Shown here: positions 27,240 to 37,475 of the stretch, in pieces | Layout of the letters: every line of letters begins with the position of its first letter | Position numbering within the stretch: position 1 is the first letter of the stretch | Assembly: GCA_014843695.1 (NCBI GenBank) | Contig: CM026393.1 | Coordinates: forward strand, 8,329,610-8,393,609 | Length of the DNA: 64,000 nt | Source: Archivesica marissinica | Lineage: Eukaryota; Mollusca; Bivalvia; Venerida; Vesicomyidae | Direction: 5' to 3' | Program-made: the position numbers and the translations under genes | The notes under the pieces: generated by a model | What the model was told of the DNA's origin: nothing | What the model saw: only the letters and a program-made list of their open reading frames with translations | The model's database searches: none

Positions 27240-27718
27240 TCAATCTATAGTCTGCAGATAAACCTGGAGAGAGTGCTGTATTGCAGCTCCTGTTGCCGAG
27301 GGCAATTTCTCGGGTGTGGTGCTCCCCGCCACAGCCCGTTTGCTGAAGATGTCAAATATCAAGTCCCCCAAGCCTTCGGGTGGTTTCCCACTGAACATGA
27401 GCTTGAATAGTTCACAGCCGGCATTGATGATGTCATCTTTCTCAACTTGAATGTCCAGAAACACATGACCCTTTGCGCTATGTTAGTATTGCAGAACTTA
27501 GTTAGCAAAGTTGATTTGCTAAACCCAGAAATCGCGGACACTGTATCGCAGCCAGAAAAGCAGTGCAAAAGGATCAGATACTTCTGGTATCTCTCTGGGA
27601 GTGCTTCCCGGATCTTTCTGACATCGTATGATGTTTGTTCGGCTGTTGTGCGGAAGATTGGGTTGTCTGCAATATGACAAATTAGCATAACCATGACGTG
27701 GGTGCCCGCAGCCATCAC
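27240..27718 (-). pseudogene. TIR-element ORF, C-terminal nuclease-like part (two frames)
   Basis: On the minus strand, 27718-27359 reads VMVMLICHIADNP, then YDVRKIREALPERYQKY, then LLHCFSGCDTVSAISGFSK. The frame then slips, and 27464-27240 continues as MFLDIQVEKDDIINAGCEL, IFSKRAVAGS and TGAAIQHSLQVYLQTID. The GCDTVSAISG segment can be matched to the GSDY...I-x-G-I-G helix-hairpin of FEN1-type nucleases. The expected D-x-D just before VMVML reads GTH here, so two acidic residues appear lost. Family membership is from recall of repeated sequences in invertebrate genomes, and the FEN comparison is my inference. Confidence 0.6.
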
Positions 27719-28300
27719 CTCAGCTCTCTTGCCTCACCTAGAGCTGTCCGGACAATATAGGTGTCTGCATCATCAGGGCATTGATGTACAGTGATCCAAT
27801 TTCTACCGAATGTCTCAGCAAGTAGCAGAATGAGCTGGGCCTTGTTGCTTTTGTTTTCGAGGAACCTTTCTCTTGGAATGATGCTTGTGATGTCTGGACG
27901 AATCAGAATGTCGTAGCATGCATTCTTTCTTTGTTCGTCTCATAGTCCTTGGTGGAGCTGCCGTATCCATCAAAGACCACAATGATCCGGAGGCACTGGC
28001 TCCCCATGGACTTCCCAAACCGGAGCTCTCGGCGATGTCTTTCCAGGTGAGGTTAATCTCCTACCTGCCGTTGTGTAGGAGCCAACCACCACCAATTACC
28101 AGGCTCATGCAGGGGGGTTGTTCAACAGGTTCCACAAATACCAGAACCCTTACTAGAGCAGCCTTGTCTGGCTTTCGCAACTTCTTGTCTTTTTCAAATA
28201 GAGACATCGGTGTTTGTGTCAACACAACTCGCAGCGCTTCTTTGGTCTTGACATCACGCTCACTGGTAATGATGAGGCGGTTGAACAGCTTGAGTGAGTT
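27715..28300 (-). pseudogene. TIR-element ORF, nuclease-like core (three frames)
   Basis: Going down the minus strand: a first frame reads LFNRLIITSERDVKTKEALR and then SLVIGGGWLLHNG before a stop. A second frame (about 28011-27903) reads IIVVFDGYGSSTKD. A third (27921-27715) reads FLENKSNKAQLILLLAETFG and CPDDADTYIVRTAL and ends at a stop. VFDG, DDADT and the downstream GCDT have the order and character of FEN/XPG/PIN metal-binding motifs. The probable first aspartate is glycine in VIGGG. At least two frame breaks and two stops show that this copy is dead. Confidence 0.55.
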
Positions 28301-28368
28301 AATAACTAGCTTCTTCCCATTGACTTAGGGTCCACTTCTGAGGGCTTAGAGTCCACTTCTGAGGCTAT

Positions 28369-29160
28369 CTAATGATTTGACCTTGTGCTTAGTGTCTTTA
28401 GTATCAAGAACAGTTTGTCTATCCATCCTGACCTGCATCGCTCTGCCAACCTCTTCTGTCTGATTAGCATTGACTGGGTCCTCAGGAGTGCTGCTGAACC
28501 CTGTGGGGAAGGATACCAGGGTATTCCTGTCCCATCAATGGGGTTGACCTCCTCCAACCATCCAACAATGGCTTTGACAGCATGATCAGCTGTCTTCATC
28601 TGGGCTCCTTTGACGTATACGAGGACAGGTACCTCACGTTTGTTCATACCTCCTTCCAGCTCCTGATGAATTAACGAGAAGTGCTTTCGTGTCTGAACCC
28701 ACGACCTATGAGCAGATTCGTTCCGAAAGCGTCCTTCTTTTAGTCCACCTGAGGACTTGGCCTCACACATGAGTGTTGTTTCTATCATGATGTCGGTTCA
28801 TGTACCTGACCACTCATGGTCTGAAAACCTGCCTGCATGGTTGCCGTACATGGTGAAGTTGGTTAGAGTTCCCTGGAACACCAGACTGCCATGTCGCTGC
28901 TGCATCAGCTGTACGTACAGCCTTGCTCCCTTCACATACTGCTGGTAGCCAGCTGCTGCGAATGTGTTGAGCATTGCAATTATGCAGCTGAGGTGACATG
29001 TGTGATCTGGGATACGCTCACACCTGATAAAAACCTTGATGAGGTAGATTCTGCAATGGTACAAGACTCGGATTGCAGGTGTCATTCCTCCCTCAGCCAA
29101 TGTCTTCATCTTCTCTGACAGCCTCTCCTTGAAGACCACGACTATCCTCGACACGTACAT
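28369..29160 (-). pseudogene. TIR-element ORF, central part with one in-frame stop
   Basis: A single minus-strand frame of 264 codons, broken only by TGA at 28798-28800 (WSGT*TDIMIETTL, where a tryptophan codon is one base away). It reads GGMTPAIRVLYHCRIYLIKV, HLSCIIAMLNTFAAAGYQQY and GARLYVQLMQQ. After the stop come SSGGLKEGRFRNESAHRSWV and related conserved blocks. I recognise this as part of the same invertebrate repeat-encoded family, and its biochemical role is unknown. This is the best preserved part of the coding remnant. Confidence 0.6.
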
Positions 29161-29288
29161 TGTACATGTTGGGGATTAAAAGTTGGAAATTGATATTAAT
29201 TATGTAATATGAAAACAGATCAATCGGCATGGCAATTTGAGTATTTAGAGATAGTTCCAGATTTATAGATTGGAAACATTGCAATTAC

Positions 29289-29690
29289 CTGTTTTCTCAT
29301 ATTTTGCATTCTTGATGAAGACCACCATGTCTTTGAACTCCTGCTCGCTGAACACAACATCTCTCATCACGAACTTTGTAATTGCTGCAGATTCAAGGAG
29401 GTCTTGGCATAAGCACCACCTGAGAGGATGTGTTCTGCAGTGCTGCTGCCAGGGTAACCACTTGTATCAGCTCTTGCAGTCCACATCAGTTCGAACGTGA
29501 TGACACCAGGAGACTGACTGCTGCGTAAGCACTCCATTAGAGTAGTGTAGATAGTGCTGTAGTTATTTGGGTCACCCTCGATGATAGGAACAAACTCAAT
29601 GAGAGACTTCTTCTTGCATTCATGTTCGTGTATTGACTTCATGGAACCATTCCAGTTGGGATGTTCGAAGGTGGGGTTGTGATTCTCGAT
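29289..29690 (-). pseudogene. TIR-element ORF, N-proximal conserved block
   Basis: Minus strand 29690-29367 reads IENHNPTFEHPNWNGSMKSI, LIEFVPIIEGDPNNYSTIYT and STAEHILSGGAYAKT, then stops. An overlapping frame (29382-29289) reads ITKFVMRDVVFSEQEFKDMV and ends at acag/gtaattgc, which could be a real intron donor or a frame break. Nothing coding is seen between 29288 and 29161, so an intron is possible there. Confidence 0.5.
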
Positions 29691-29785
29691 AGCCTATCCT
29701 GCCGCCCAAGCGATGTCCCATGGCAGTAAGGCTGGAGGGTATTTGTGGAGATCTGTTACTGGAACAAAAAGAATTTCTGCCAATC

Positions 29786-30373
29786 CTACTTTCTATTTAA
29801 GACAAAGGACAACATGTTCACCTCTGCTGCGTTGAGAGTTGCTGCTTTCTCCTTAAATGTTATCATTCTTCTTAGGCTAAGTGCGAGAAGCTCACCTTGT
29901 CTTGTCGCTGGAGCCGGACAAGTTACCTTGGTGATGCCCATAGCATGGAATGGTGTGTTCCCATTCAGTGACACAATGTTCAGATCTATTTTATCACCAA
30001 CACATTGATGAACTGTCCTTTTCTCTGGAACAACGAGTGCAAATGGTTGAGGATCCTCATCCATCTCATCATCACTACTCTCATCTTGGTCTTCTGCCCA
30101 TTCTGGTAATATGATTGCATCAACTTCTGCTTCCTCAATCTCTACGGCTCCAGCTTCACCCTCGTCTGTGATCACGCTCTTCCTATCCATGCTACCAAGT
30201 CCATTTTTCACACTCAGGTAACAATACTTAGAGGGCGGTGTGCTTTCAGTTTTCACGATTTGCTTCAGTAAACCCACAAACCCACCATAGACATCCATTG
30301 AGATACGTATAAAAATACCAATATTACGGGTTTTTGGCATATGCGTATATTTTTTGTATGGCCAGGGAGTCAC
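29786..30373 (-). pseudogene. TIR-element ORF, N-terminal part
   Basis: A 195-codon minus-strand frame starting inside the right inverted repeat. An acidic stretch (about residues 70-110, rich in D and E) is followed by DKIDLNIVSLNGNTPFHAMG, a conserved block of the family, and then a stop at 29786. The next conserved block starts about 95 bp on in another frame. The first 25 residues lie in or beside the TIR and may not be coding. Confidence 0.5.
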
Positions 30374-30615
30374 TTTTTACTCAAAACTAATGGGTGGAAT
30401 CGATTCAGCACCCCAAAAACCCCTAGTTAGACATCCCACAAGGTAATATTGGCACATTTTTATTTTTCGCCCATGCATTATTTTTCGTCAGGGCTAACCC
30501 TAACCCTAACCCGACTTTGATTAGCTCCCCAGAATTGTCCACAAGGATTTGGGTTGGAATAAATTGACAGGTGTTGTGTACACCTATATGAACACATTGG
30601 TGAAGAAAGCTATTG
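30346..30615. repeat. Right terminal inverted repeat
   Basis: Inverted partner of 26752-27003. It carries an insertion relative to the left arm, ctaaccctaaccctaaccc at 30494-30512, in place of the left arm's cggggtacccgtg-type sequence. Confidence 0.85.
30494..30512. repeat. Interstitial telomere-like repeat (CCCTAA x3)
   Basis: Three consecutive units of the TTAGGG telomere motif, read as CCCTAA on the plus strand, inside the right TIR of the transposon. The matching position of the left TIR lacks them. Confidence 0.85.
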
Positions 30616-30664
30616 GTAAGCAATTTTTTCACAGATGGTTAAGAATTTTTCTAAAATGCCCTAA

Positions 30665-31249
30665 TACCATAACTCGTTGTTTTCGCAAAAAAACATCGGC
30701 GGGTGTACTACTATAACGTTGTTAGCGACAGAGGGTTGTTGCCTTCTCGACTACACTACACTCAGAGAAATACATCCGTCCATGAAGCTTATTCAGACGA
30801 CACACTGCATTGTGACTGCAATGGGTAACGTACGTATTCATGACGACACCATATCACGACAGACGGGAACTTTTGAGGGAGTGGTTTTTAGCGAATTGAA
30901 ACTGCTTTGAACATCGATCAGTGAGGCTACGACACTGGTTTTGCTCAGAGGGTATTGTGTTGACTCATGGAAGAATGATCTTACTACATCGCTTTCGACC
31001 ATGAAAGTAACTACGCAGCGACTGTAGCTCAATACGAAGTCACTGAGTTCGTCTAACTAATACCGTCAAAGTGCTGGGAATGGATAGGGTAGTTATTCAA
31101 ACTAGTACCCTCAAGGTCCTAGGTTGGAGAGGGTAGTTCTTCAAACTAGTACCACGAAGGTACTGGAACTCGGGAGGGTAGATTGAAACGGTATTTTTTA
31201 TGACCAAACCAGCCCCATTTTATGTCTTGTGTTTTATCCCCGATGGCAG
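30665..31249. other. Unique spacer, no recognisable gene
   Basis: A 77-codon plus-strand frame (30677-30910) has no recognisable motif and no supporting splice context. At about 31065-31190 a roughly 62-bp unit (ggatagggtagtt, attcaaactagtacc) repeats about twice. The 37-bp array follows. Confidence 0.5.
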
Positions 31250-33860
31250 TTGTACGTTCATGGTTTGTCCATACCTGATATAACTGTTGTACGTTCATGG
31301 TTTGTCCATACCTGTTGTACGTTCATGGTTTGTCCACACCCGAAATAGTTGTTGTACGTTCATGGTTTGTATACACATGATAGGGTTGTTGTACGTTCAT
31401 GGTTTGTATACACGCGATATGGTTGTTGTACGTGCATGGCTTGTATACACGTGATAGGGTTGTTGTACGTTCATGGTTTGTATACACGCGATAAGGTTGT
31501 TGTACGTTCATGGTATGTATACACATCCTAGGACTGTTGTATGTTCATGGTTTGTATACGCATGATAGGGCTGTTGTACGTTCATGGTTTGTATACACAT
31601 GATAGGGTTGTTGTACGTGCATGGTTTGCATACACGTGATAGGGTTGTTGTACGTGCATGGTTTGTATACACGTGATAGGGTTGTTGTACGTTCATGGTT
31701 TGTATACACGTGATAGGGTTGTTGTACGTGCATGGTTTGTATACACATGATAGGGTTGTTGTACGTGCATGGTTTGTATACACGTGATAGGACTGTTGTA
31801 CGTTCATGGTTTGTATACACGCGATAGGACTGTTGTACGTTCATGGTTTGTATACACGCGATAGGACTGTTGTACGTTCATGGTTTGTATACACGCGATA
31901 GGACTGTTGTACGTTCATGGTTTGTATACACGTGATAGGGTTGTTGTACGTTCATGGTTTGTATACACATGATAGGACTGTTCTACGTTCATGGTTTGTA
32001 TACACATGATAGGACTGTTGTACGTTCATGGTTTGTATGCACATGATAGGACTGTTGTACGTTCATGGTTTGTATACACATGATAGGGGCTGTTGTACGT
32101 TCATGGTTTGTATACACATGATAGGGCTGTTGTATGTTCATGGTTTGTATACACATGATAGGACTGTTGTACGTTCATGGTTTGTATACACATGATAGGG
32201 CTGTTGTATGTTCATGGTTTGTATACACATGATAGGACTGTTGTACGTTCATGGTTTGTCCATACCTGATATAGCTGTTGTACGTTCATGGTTTGTATAC
32301 ACGCGATAGGACTGTTGTACGTTCATAGTTTGTATACACGCGATAAGACTGTTGTACGTTCATGGTTTGTATACACACGATAGGACTGTTGTACGTTCAT
32401 GGTTTGTATACACATGATATGGTTGTTGTACGTTCATGGTTTGTCCATACCTGATATAGCTGTTGTACGTTCATGGTTTGTATACACATGATAGGACTGT
32501 TGTACGTTCATGGTTTGTATACACATGATATAGTTGTTGTACGTTCATGGTTTGTATACACGCGATAGGACTGTTGTACGTTCATGGTTTGTATACACAT
32601 GATAGGACTGTTGTACGTTCATGGTTTGTATACACATGATAGGACTGTTGTATGTTCATGGTTTGTATTCACATGATAGGGCTGTTGTACGTTCATGGTT
32701 TGTATACACATGATATAACTGTTGTATGTTCATGGCTTGTATACACATGATAGGGCTGTTGTACGTTCATGGTTTGTATACACATGATAGGGCTGTTGTA
32801 CGTGCATGGTTTGTATACACATGATAGGACTGTTGTACGTTCATGGTTTGTATACACATGATAGGGCTGTTGTACGTGCATGGTTTGTATACACATGATA
32901 GGGCTGTTGTACGTGCATGGTTTGTATACACATGATATAGCTGTTGTACGTTCATGGTTTGTATACACATGATAGGGCTGTTGTATGTTCATGGTTTGTA
33001 TACACATGATAGGACTGTTGTACGTTCATGGTTTGTCCATACCTGATATAGCTGTTGTACGTTCATGGTTTGTATACACGCGATAGGACTGTTGTACGTT
33101 CATAGTTTGTATACACGCGATAAGACTGTTGTACGTTCATGGTTTGTATACACACGATAGGACTGTTGTACGTTCATGGTTTGTATACACATGATATGGT
33201 TGTTGTACGTTCATGGTTTGTCCATACCTGATATAGCTGTTGTACGTTCATGGTTTGTATACACATGATAGGACTGTTGTACGTTCATGGTTTGTATACA
33301 CATGATATAGTTGTTGTACGTTCATGGTTTGTATACACGCGATAGGACTGTTGTACGTTCATGGTTTGTATACACATGATAGGACTGTTGTACGTTCATG
33401 GTTTGTATACACATGATAGGACTGTTGTATGTTCATGGTTTGTATACACATGATAGGGCTGTTGTACGTTCATGGTTTGTATACACATGATATAACTGTT
33501 GTATGTTCATGGCTTGTATACACATGATAGGGCTGTTGTACGTTCATGGTTTGTATACACATGATAGGGCTGTTGTACGTGCATGGTTTGTATACACATG
33601 ATAGGACTGTTGTACATTCATGGTTTGTATACACATGATAGGGCTGTTGTACGTGCATGGTTTGTATACACATGATAGGGCTGTTGTACGTGCATGGTTT
33701 GTATACACATGATATAGCTGTTGTATGTTCATGGCTTGTATACACGTGATAGGGCTGTTGTACGTTCATGGTTTGTATACACATGATAGGACTGTTGTAC
33801 GTTCATGGTTTGCATACACATGATAGGGCTGTTGTACGTTCATGGTTTGAATACACATGA
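31250..33860. repeat. 37-bp minisatellite array with 777-bp duplication
   Basis: About 70 copies of a 37-bp unit (gttgtacgttcatggtttgt, then atacacatgatagggct). A rare variant (gttcatagtttgtatacacg) occurs at 32321 and 33098, exactly 777 bp or 21 units apart, with the same neighbouring variants. A block of about 0.78 kb was therefore duplicated in tandem. Confidence 0.97.
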
Positions 33861-34204
33861 TAGATAGGGCTGTTCTACGTTCGTGGTCTCAGTGGCAAGC
33901 AGTCCGCTTTGACTTCAGAATGATTTTCGTCAAAATTTACTTATTTGTCCTCAAGTATAAATATCGTGAGGGGTACACAGTAGGATCTGAAGATAACAAC
34001 GATGATGACAACGATGATGACAATGATGATGACAATGATGAATCATAGATCCAGGATAAACGCGATGGCGACAATGATGTATCGTAGATCCAGGATAAAC
34101 GCGATGGCACCGTTAAGAGGATAGTTAGACGATCAGTGAACTCGTCAACTACGATGACCGACTTCGGGGACCTCACCACGACAGGTGACCGACATGCCTG
34201 TAAT
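33861..34204. other. Unique spacer with a gatgatgacaa microsatellite
   Basis: Contains a gatgatgacaa-type microsatellite at about 33990-34042 and a roughly 45-bp duplication (atccaggataaacgcgatgg at 34049 and 34089). A 63-codon plus frame ends in an acidic DDDN run made by the microsatellite. There is no sign of a real exon. Confidence 0.6.
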
Positions 34205-35765
34205 ACACAGGTGTATGTAAACCATCGATGAATAACACCTTACTGACAGTAGTTTGTATATGTAAACTGGTTAACATCATTGATGAATAACACCTTACTG
34301 ACAGTAGTTCGTATATGTAAACTGGTTAACATCATCGATGAATAACACCTTACTGACAGTAGTTTGTATATGTAAACTGGTTAACATCATCGATGAATAA
34401 CACCTTACTGACAGTAGTTTGTATATGTAAACTGGTTAACATCATTGATGAATAACGGCTTACTGGCAGTAGTTTGTATATGTAAACTGGTTAACATCAT
34501 CGATGAATAACGGCTTACTGGCAGTAGTTCGTATATGTAAACTGGTTAACATCATCGATGAATAACACCTTACTGACAGTAGTTTGCATATGTAAACTGG
34601 TTAACATCATCGATGAATAACGGCTTACTGACAGTAGTTTGTATATGTAAACTGGTTAACATCATTGATGAATAACACCTTACTGACAGTAGTTCGTATA
34701 TGTAAACTGGTTAACATCATCGATGAATAACGGCTTACTGACAGTAGTTTGTATATGTAAACTGGTTAACATCATCGATGAATAACGGCTTACTGGCAGT
34801 AGTTCGTATATGTAAACTGGTTAACATCATTGATGAATAACGGCTTACTGACAGTAGTTTGTATATGTAAACTGGTTAACATCATTGATGAATAACGGCT
34901 TACTGACAGTAGTTCGTATATGTAAACTGGTTAACATCATCGATGAATAACGGCTTACTGACAGTAGTTCGTATATGTAAACTGGTTAACATCATTGATG
35001 AATAATGGCTTACTGGCAGTAGTTCGTATATGTAAACTGGTTAACATCATCGATGAATAACGGCTTACTGACAGTAGTTTGTATATGTAAACTGGTTAAC
35101 ATCATTGATGAATTTACGGCTTACTGGCAGTAGTTTGTATATGTAAACTGGTTAACATCATCGATGAATAACACCTTACTGACAGTAGTTTGTATATGTA
35201 AACTGGTTAACATCATTGATGAATTTATGGCTTACTGGCAGTAGTTTGTATATGTAAACTGGTTAACATCATCGATGAATAACACCTTACTGACAGTAGT
35301 TTGTATATGTAAACTGGTTAACATCATCGATGAATAACACCTTACTGACAGTAGTTCGTATATGTAAACTGGTTAACATCATCGATGAATAACGGCTTAC
35401 TGACAGTAGTTCGTATATGTAAACTGGTTAACATCATCGATGAATAACACCTTACTGACAGTAGTTTGTATATGTAAACTGGTTAACATCATCGATGAAT
35501 AACGGCTTACTGACAGTAGTTTGTATATGTAAACTGGATAACATCATCGATCAATAACACCTTACTGACAGTAGTTCATATATGTAAACTGGTTAACATC
35601 ATCGATGAATAACGGCTTACTGGCAGTAGTTTGTATATGTAAACTGGTTAACATCATCGATGAATAACACCTTACTGACAGTAGTTTGTATATGTAAACT
35701 GGTTAACATCATCGATGAATAACGGCTTACTGGCAGTAGTTTGTATATGTAAACTGGTTAACATC
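34205..35765. repeat. 55-bp minisatellite array
   Basis: About 28 copies of a 55-bp unit: tgaataacaccttactgaca, then gtagtttgtatatgtaaact, then ggttaacatcatcga. Two alternating types, aacacc and aacggc, are interspersed. The unit contains ggttaacatcatcgatgaa with an atcgat palindrome. Confidence 0.96.
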
Positions 35766-35789
35766 ACCAGTAGATAACTATAGATACAC

Positions 35790-36000
35790 TGACAATAAAT
35801 AAAGTTTGAATTGAATCTCGCGTTTAAAGACCACAACCTAGTAGAAATTACATGTCTCTACCCAGGGTCTGTGCCTGAACTGAATACTGCTCGGAGGGGC
35901 ACCTGGGGTCTTCCTCCACCAATAATAGCTGGAGAGTCGTCATATGACCTGAGATGTTGATGCGACTTTAAACCCCATAAACAAACAAATACATACCAAT
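35790..36000 (+). mobile_element. SINE/LINE 3' tail fragment
   Basis: An aataaataaagtttgaattg end at about 35795 is followed by a body with gcacctggggtcttcctcc (about 35899) and aaagtcg/catatgacct-like sequence. It ends in a caaacaaataca tail at about 36000. I recall the cctccacca...gctgg...catatgacct layout from mollusc SINE tails. No Pol III head is visible. Confidence 0.5.
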
Positions 36001-36645
36001 GCATTGCAGCCTCCAAACTCCGGGCCTCTCACACCTGAAGCGAATGCATTGCAGCCTCCAAACTCCGGGCCTCTCACACCTGAAGTGAATGCATTGCAGC
36101 CTCCAAACTCCGGGCCTCTCACACCTGAAGCGAATGCATTGCAGCCTCCAAACTCCTGGCCTCTCACACCAGAAGTGAATGCATTGCAGCCTCCAAACTC
36201 TGGGCCTCTCACACCTGAAACGAATGCATTGCAGCCTCCAAACTCCGGGCCTCTCACACCTGAAGCGAATGCATTGCAGCCTCCAAACTCCGGGCCTCTC
36301 ACACCTGAAGCGAATGCATTGCAGCCTCCAAACTCCGGGCCTCTCACACCTGAAGCGAATGCATTGCAGCCTCCAAACTCCGGGCCTCTCACACCTGAAG
36401 TTAACCCATTGCAGCCTCCAAACTCCAGGCCTCTCACACCTGAAGTGAATCCATTGCAGCCTCCAAACTCCGGGCCTCTCACACCTGAAGCGAATGCATT
36501 GCAGCCTCCAAACTCCGGGCCTCTCACACCTGAAGTTAACCCATTGCAGCCTCCAAACTCCAGGCTTCTCACACCTGAAGTGAATCCATTGCAGCCTCCA
36601 AACTCCGGGCCTCTCACACCTGAAGCGAATGCATTGCAGCCTCCA
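36001..36645. repeat. 45-bp minisatellite array grown from a SINE anticodon arm
   Basis: About 14 copies of a 45-bp unit (gcctccaaactccgggcct, then ctcacacctgaagcgaatgc, then attgca). The stretch cacacctgaagcgaatgc is identical to part of the SINE at 36988-37070, about 1 kb away, where it forms the anticodon region of a tRNA-like head. The frame on the plus strand reads as a proline-rich 15-residue repeat (QPPNSGPLTPEANAL). Because the minus strand is equally open and the sequence derives from a SINE, I do not call a protein. Confidence 0.93.
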
Positions 36646-36827
36646 AATAAAGACCACATTGCAACAAAGACAGCGTGATGCCATTCCCGTGAGTGTTCTC
36701 TATAAACAAGTTTCACTGTGTTAGGTGGGTGTAGAATATTCATTTTATTTGATCTTCCTGTGACAATGTTTTGATGAATTTACATCAGTTAGCCATAAAA
36801 CTACTACACACATGTGTATATTGGTGG

Positions 36828-37150
36828 GTTTAGTTTATACAAATTTAGCTTAGCTTGATTGCAAAACAAGTTCCCACAACTTATATTAATCACTCTTGAG
36901 ACCTCATTCCTGATGGAATCCATCGCCACCAGGGAGAGAGAAGAGGCAATGTGGAATTTATATGACTTGTCTAATGGCACAATTGTAACTGCTACAGCTG
37001 GGCGTGAACCCCGGCCCTCTCACACCTGAAGCGAATGCGCTACCACTGCGCTATCTCAACTTCAACGAAGTCAGGAATGAGGTCTCGAGAGCGATTAAAC
37101 TAATGTTATAAGAACTTGTTTCTCAATCAAACCCAAAATATATTTGTATA
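36828..37150 (-). mobile_element. Foldback tRNA-derived SINE
   Basis: Read on the minus strand, a complete SINE runs from about 37065 to 36828. It has an A-box tagcgcagtgg, a B-box ggggttcacgccc, a body with ttagacaagtca, and a tail with gaacttgttttgcaatcaag. Beyond the head, at 37068-37150, an 80-bp copy of the tail sits in the opposite orientation (gtcaggaatgaggtctcgag to gaacttgtttctcaatcaa). The whole unit can form a hairpin with arms of about 80 bp. A relative with the same tail is at 57655-57885. Confidence 0.75.
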
Positions 37151-37475
37151 AACCAATCATCAAAATTGACTCCAAAAAACTATTTATCTACATGTAGCAA
37201 AATCTGCTTAAACCAACAAAGGAACAGTTCCAGGTAATGCCGTGTGAACCGCCTCAGAAATAATGCAATACAGCCCTCCAGACATTGAAATAACAAATAA
37301 ATGAACAGCATATTGGAGATCTTTTATTTCAATTGCAGTTAAACATCTAAACATTATAATTATCATTTCCCCATTCTCGATTTGCACAGATTTGCACGGT
37401 CAATGCCGGGTGAATGTACACACTGAATGAAGTAGCTTCCATAGGACATTACCAGGATTTCTTTTAAATTATCTC
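37151..37475. other. Unique spacer, no gene seen
   Basis: AT-rich single-copy sequence between the foldback SINE and the large array. No frame or motif is recognised. Confidence 0.6.

Larger units (their letters stand above)
26664..30664 (-). mobile_element. Decayed 4-kb TIR DNA element with nuclease-like ORF
   Basis: Two long inverted repeats (26752-27003 and 30346-30615) face each other. Weaker terminal similarity reaches ttagcacatttag on the left and the complement ttagggcattttag on the right, which would make the element about 4.0 kb. Between them, on the minus strand, is a broken coding region of about 3.1 kb belonging to a large uncharacterised protein family that I recognise from mollusc and cnidarian genomes. 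No DDE transposase motif was seen. The C-terminal third instead resembles the acidic-residue pattern of FEN/PIN nucleases. No convincing target-site duplication could be read, so the exact ends are uncertain. The element sits directly beside the 31-bp array. Confidence 0.7.

Noticed and set aside
30677..30910. 77-codon plus-strand ORF
   Set aside because: No recognisable motif, no splice or promoter context, and a length compatible with chance.
33857..34048. Acidic-tailed small protein (63 codons)
   Set aside because: The acidic end is a gatgatgacaa microsatellite and the start lies in the 37-bp array.
36001..36680. Proline-rich repeat protein (QPPNSGPLTPEANAL)
   Set aside because: The unit derives from a SINE anticodon arm and other frames are equally open, so coding is not supported.
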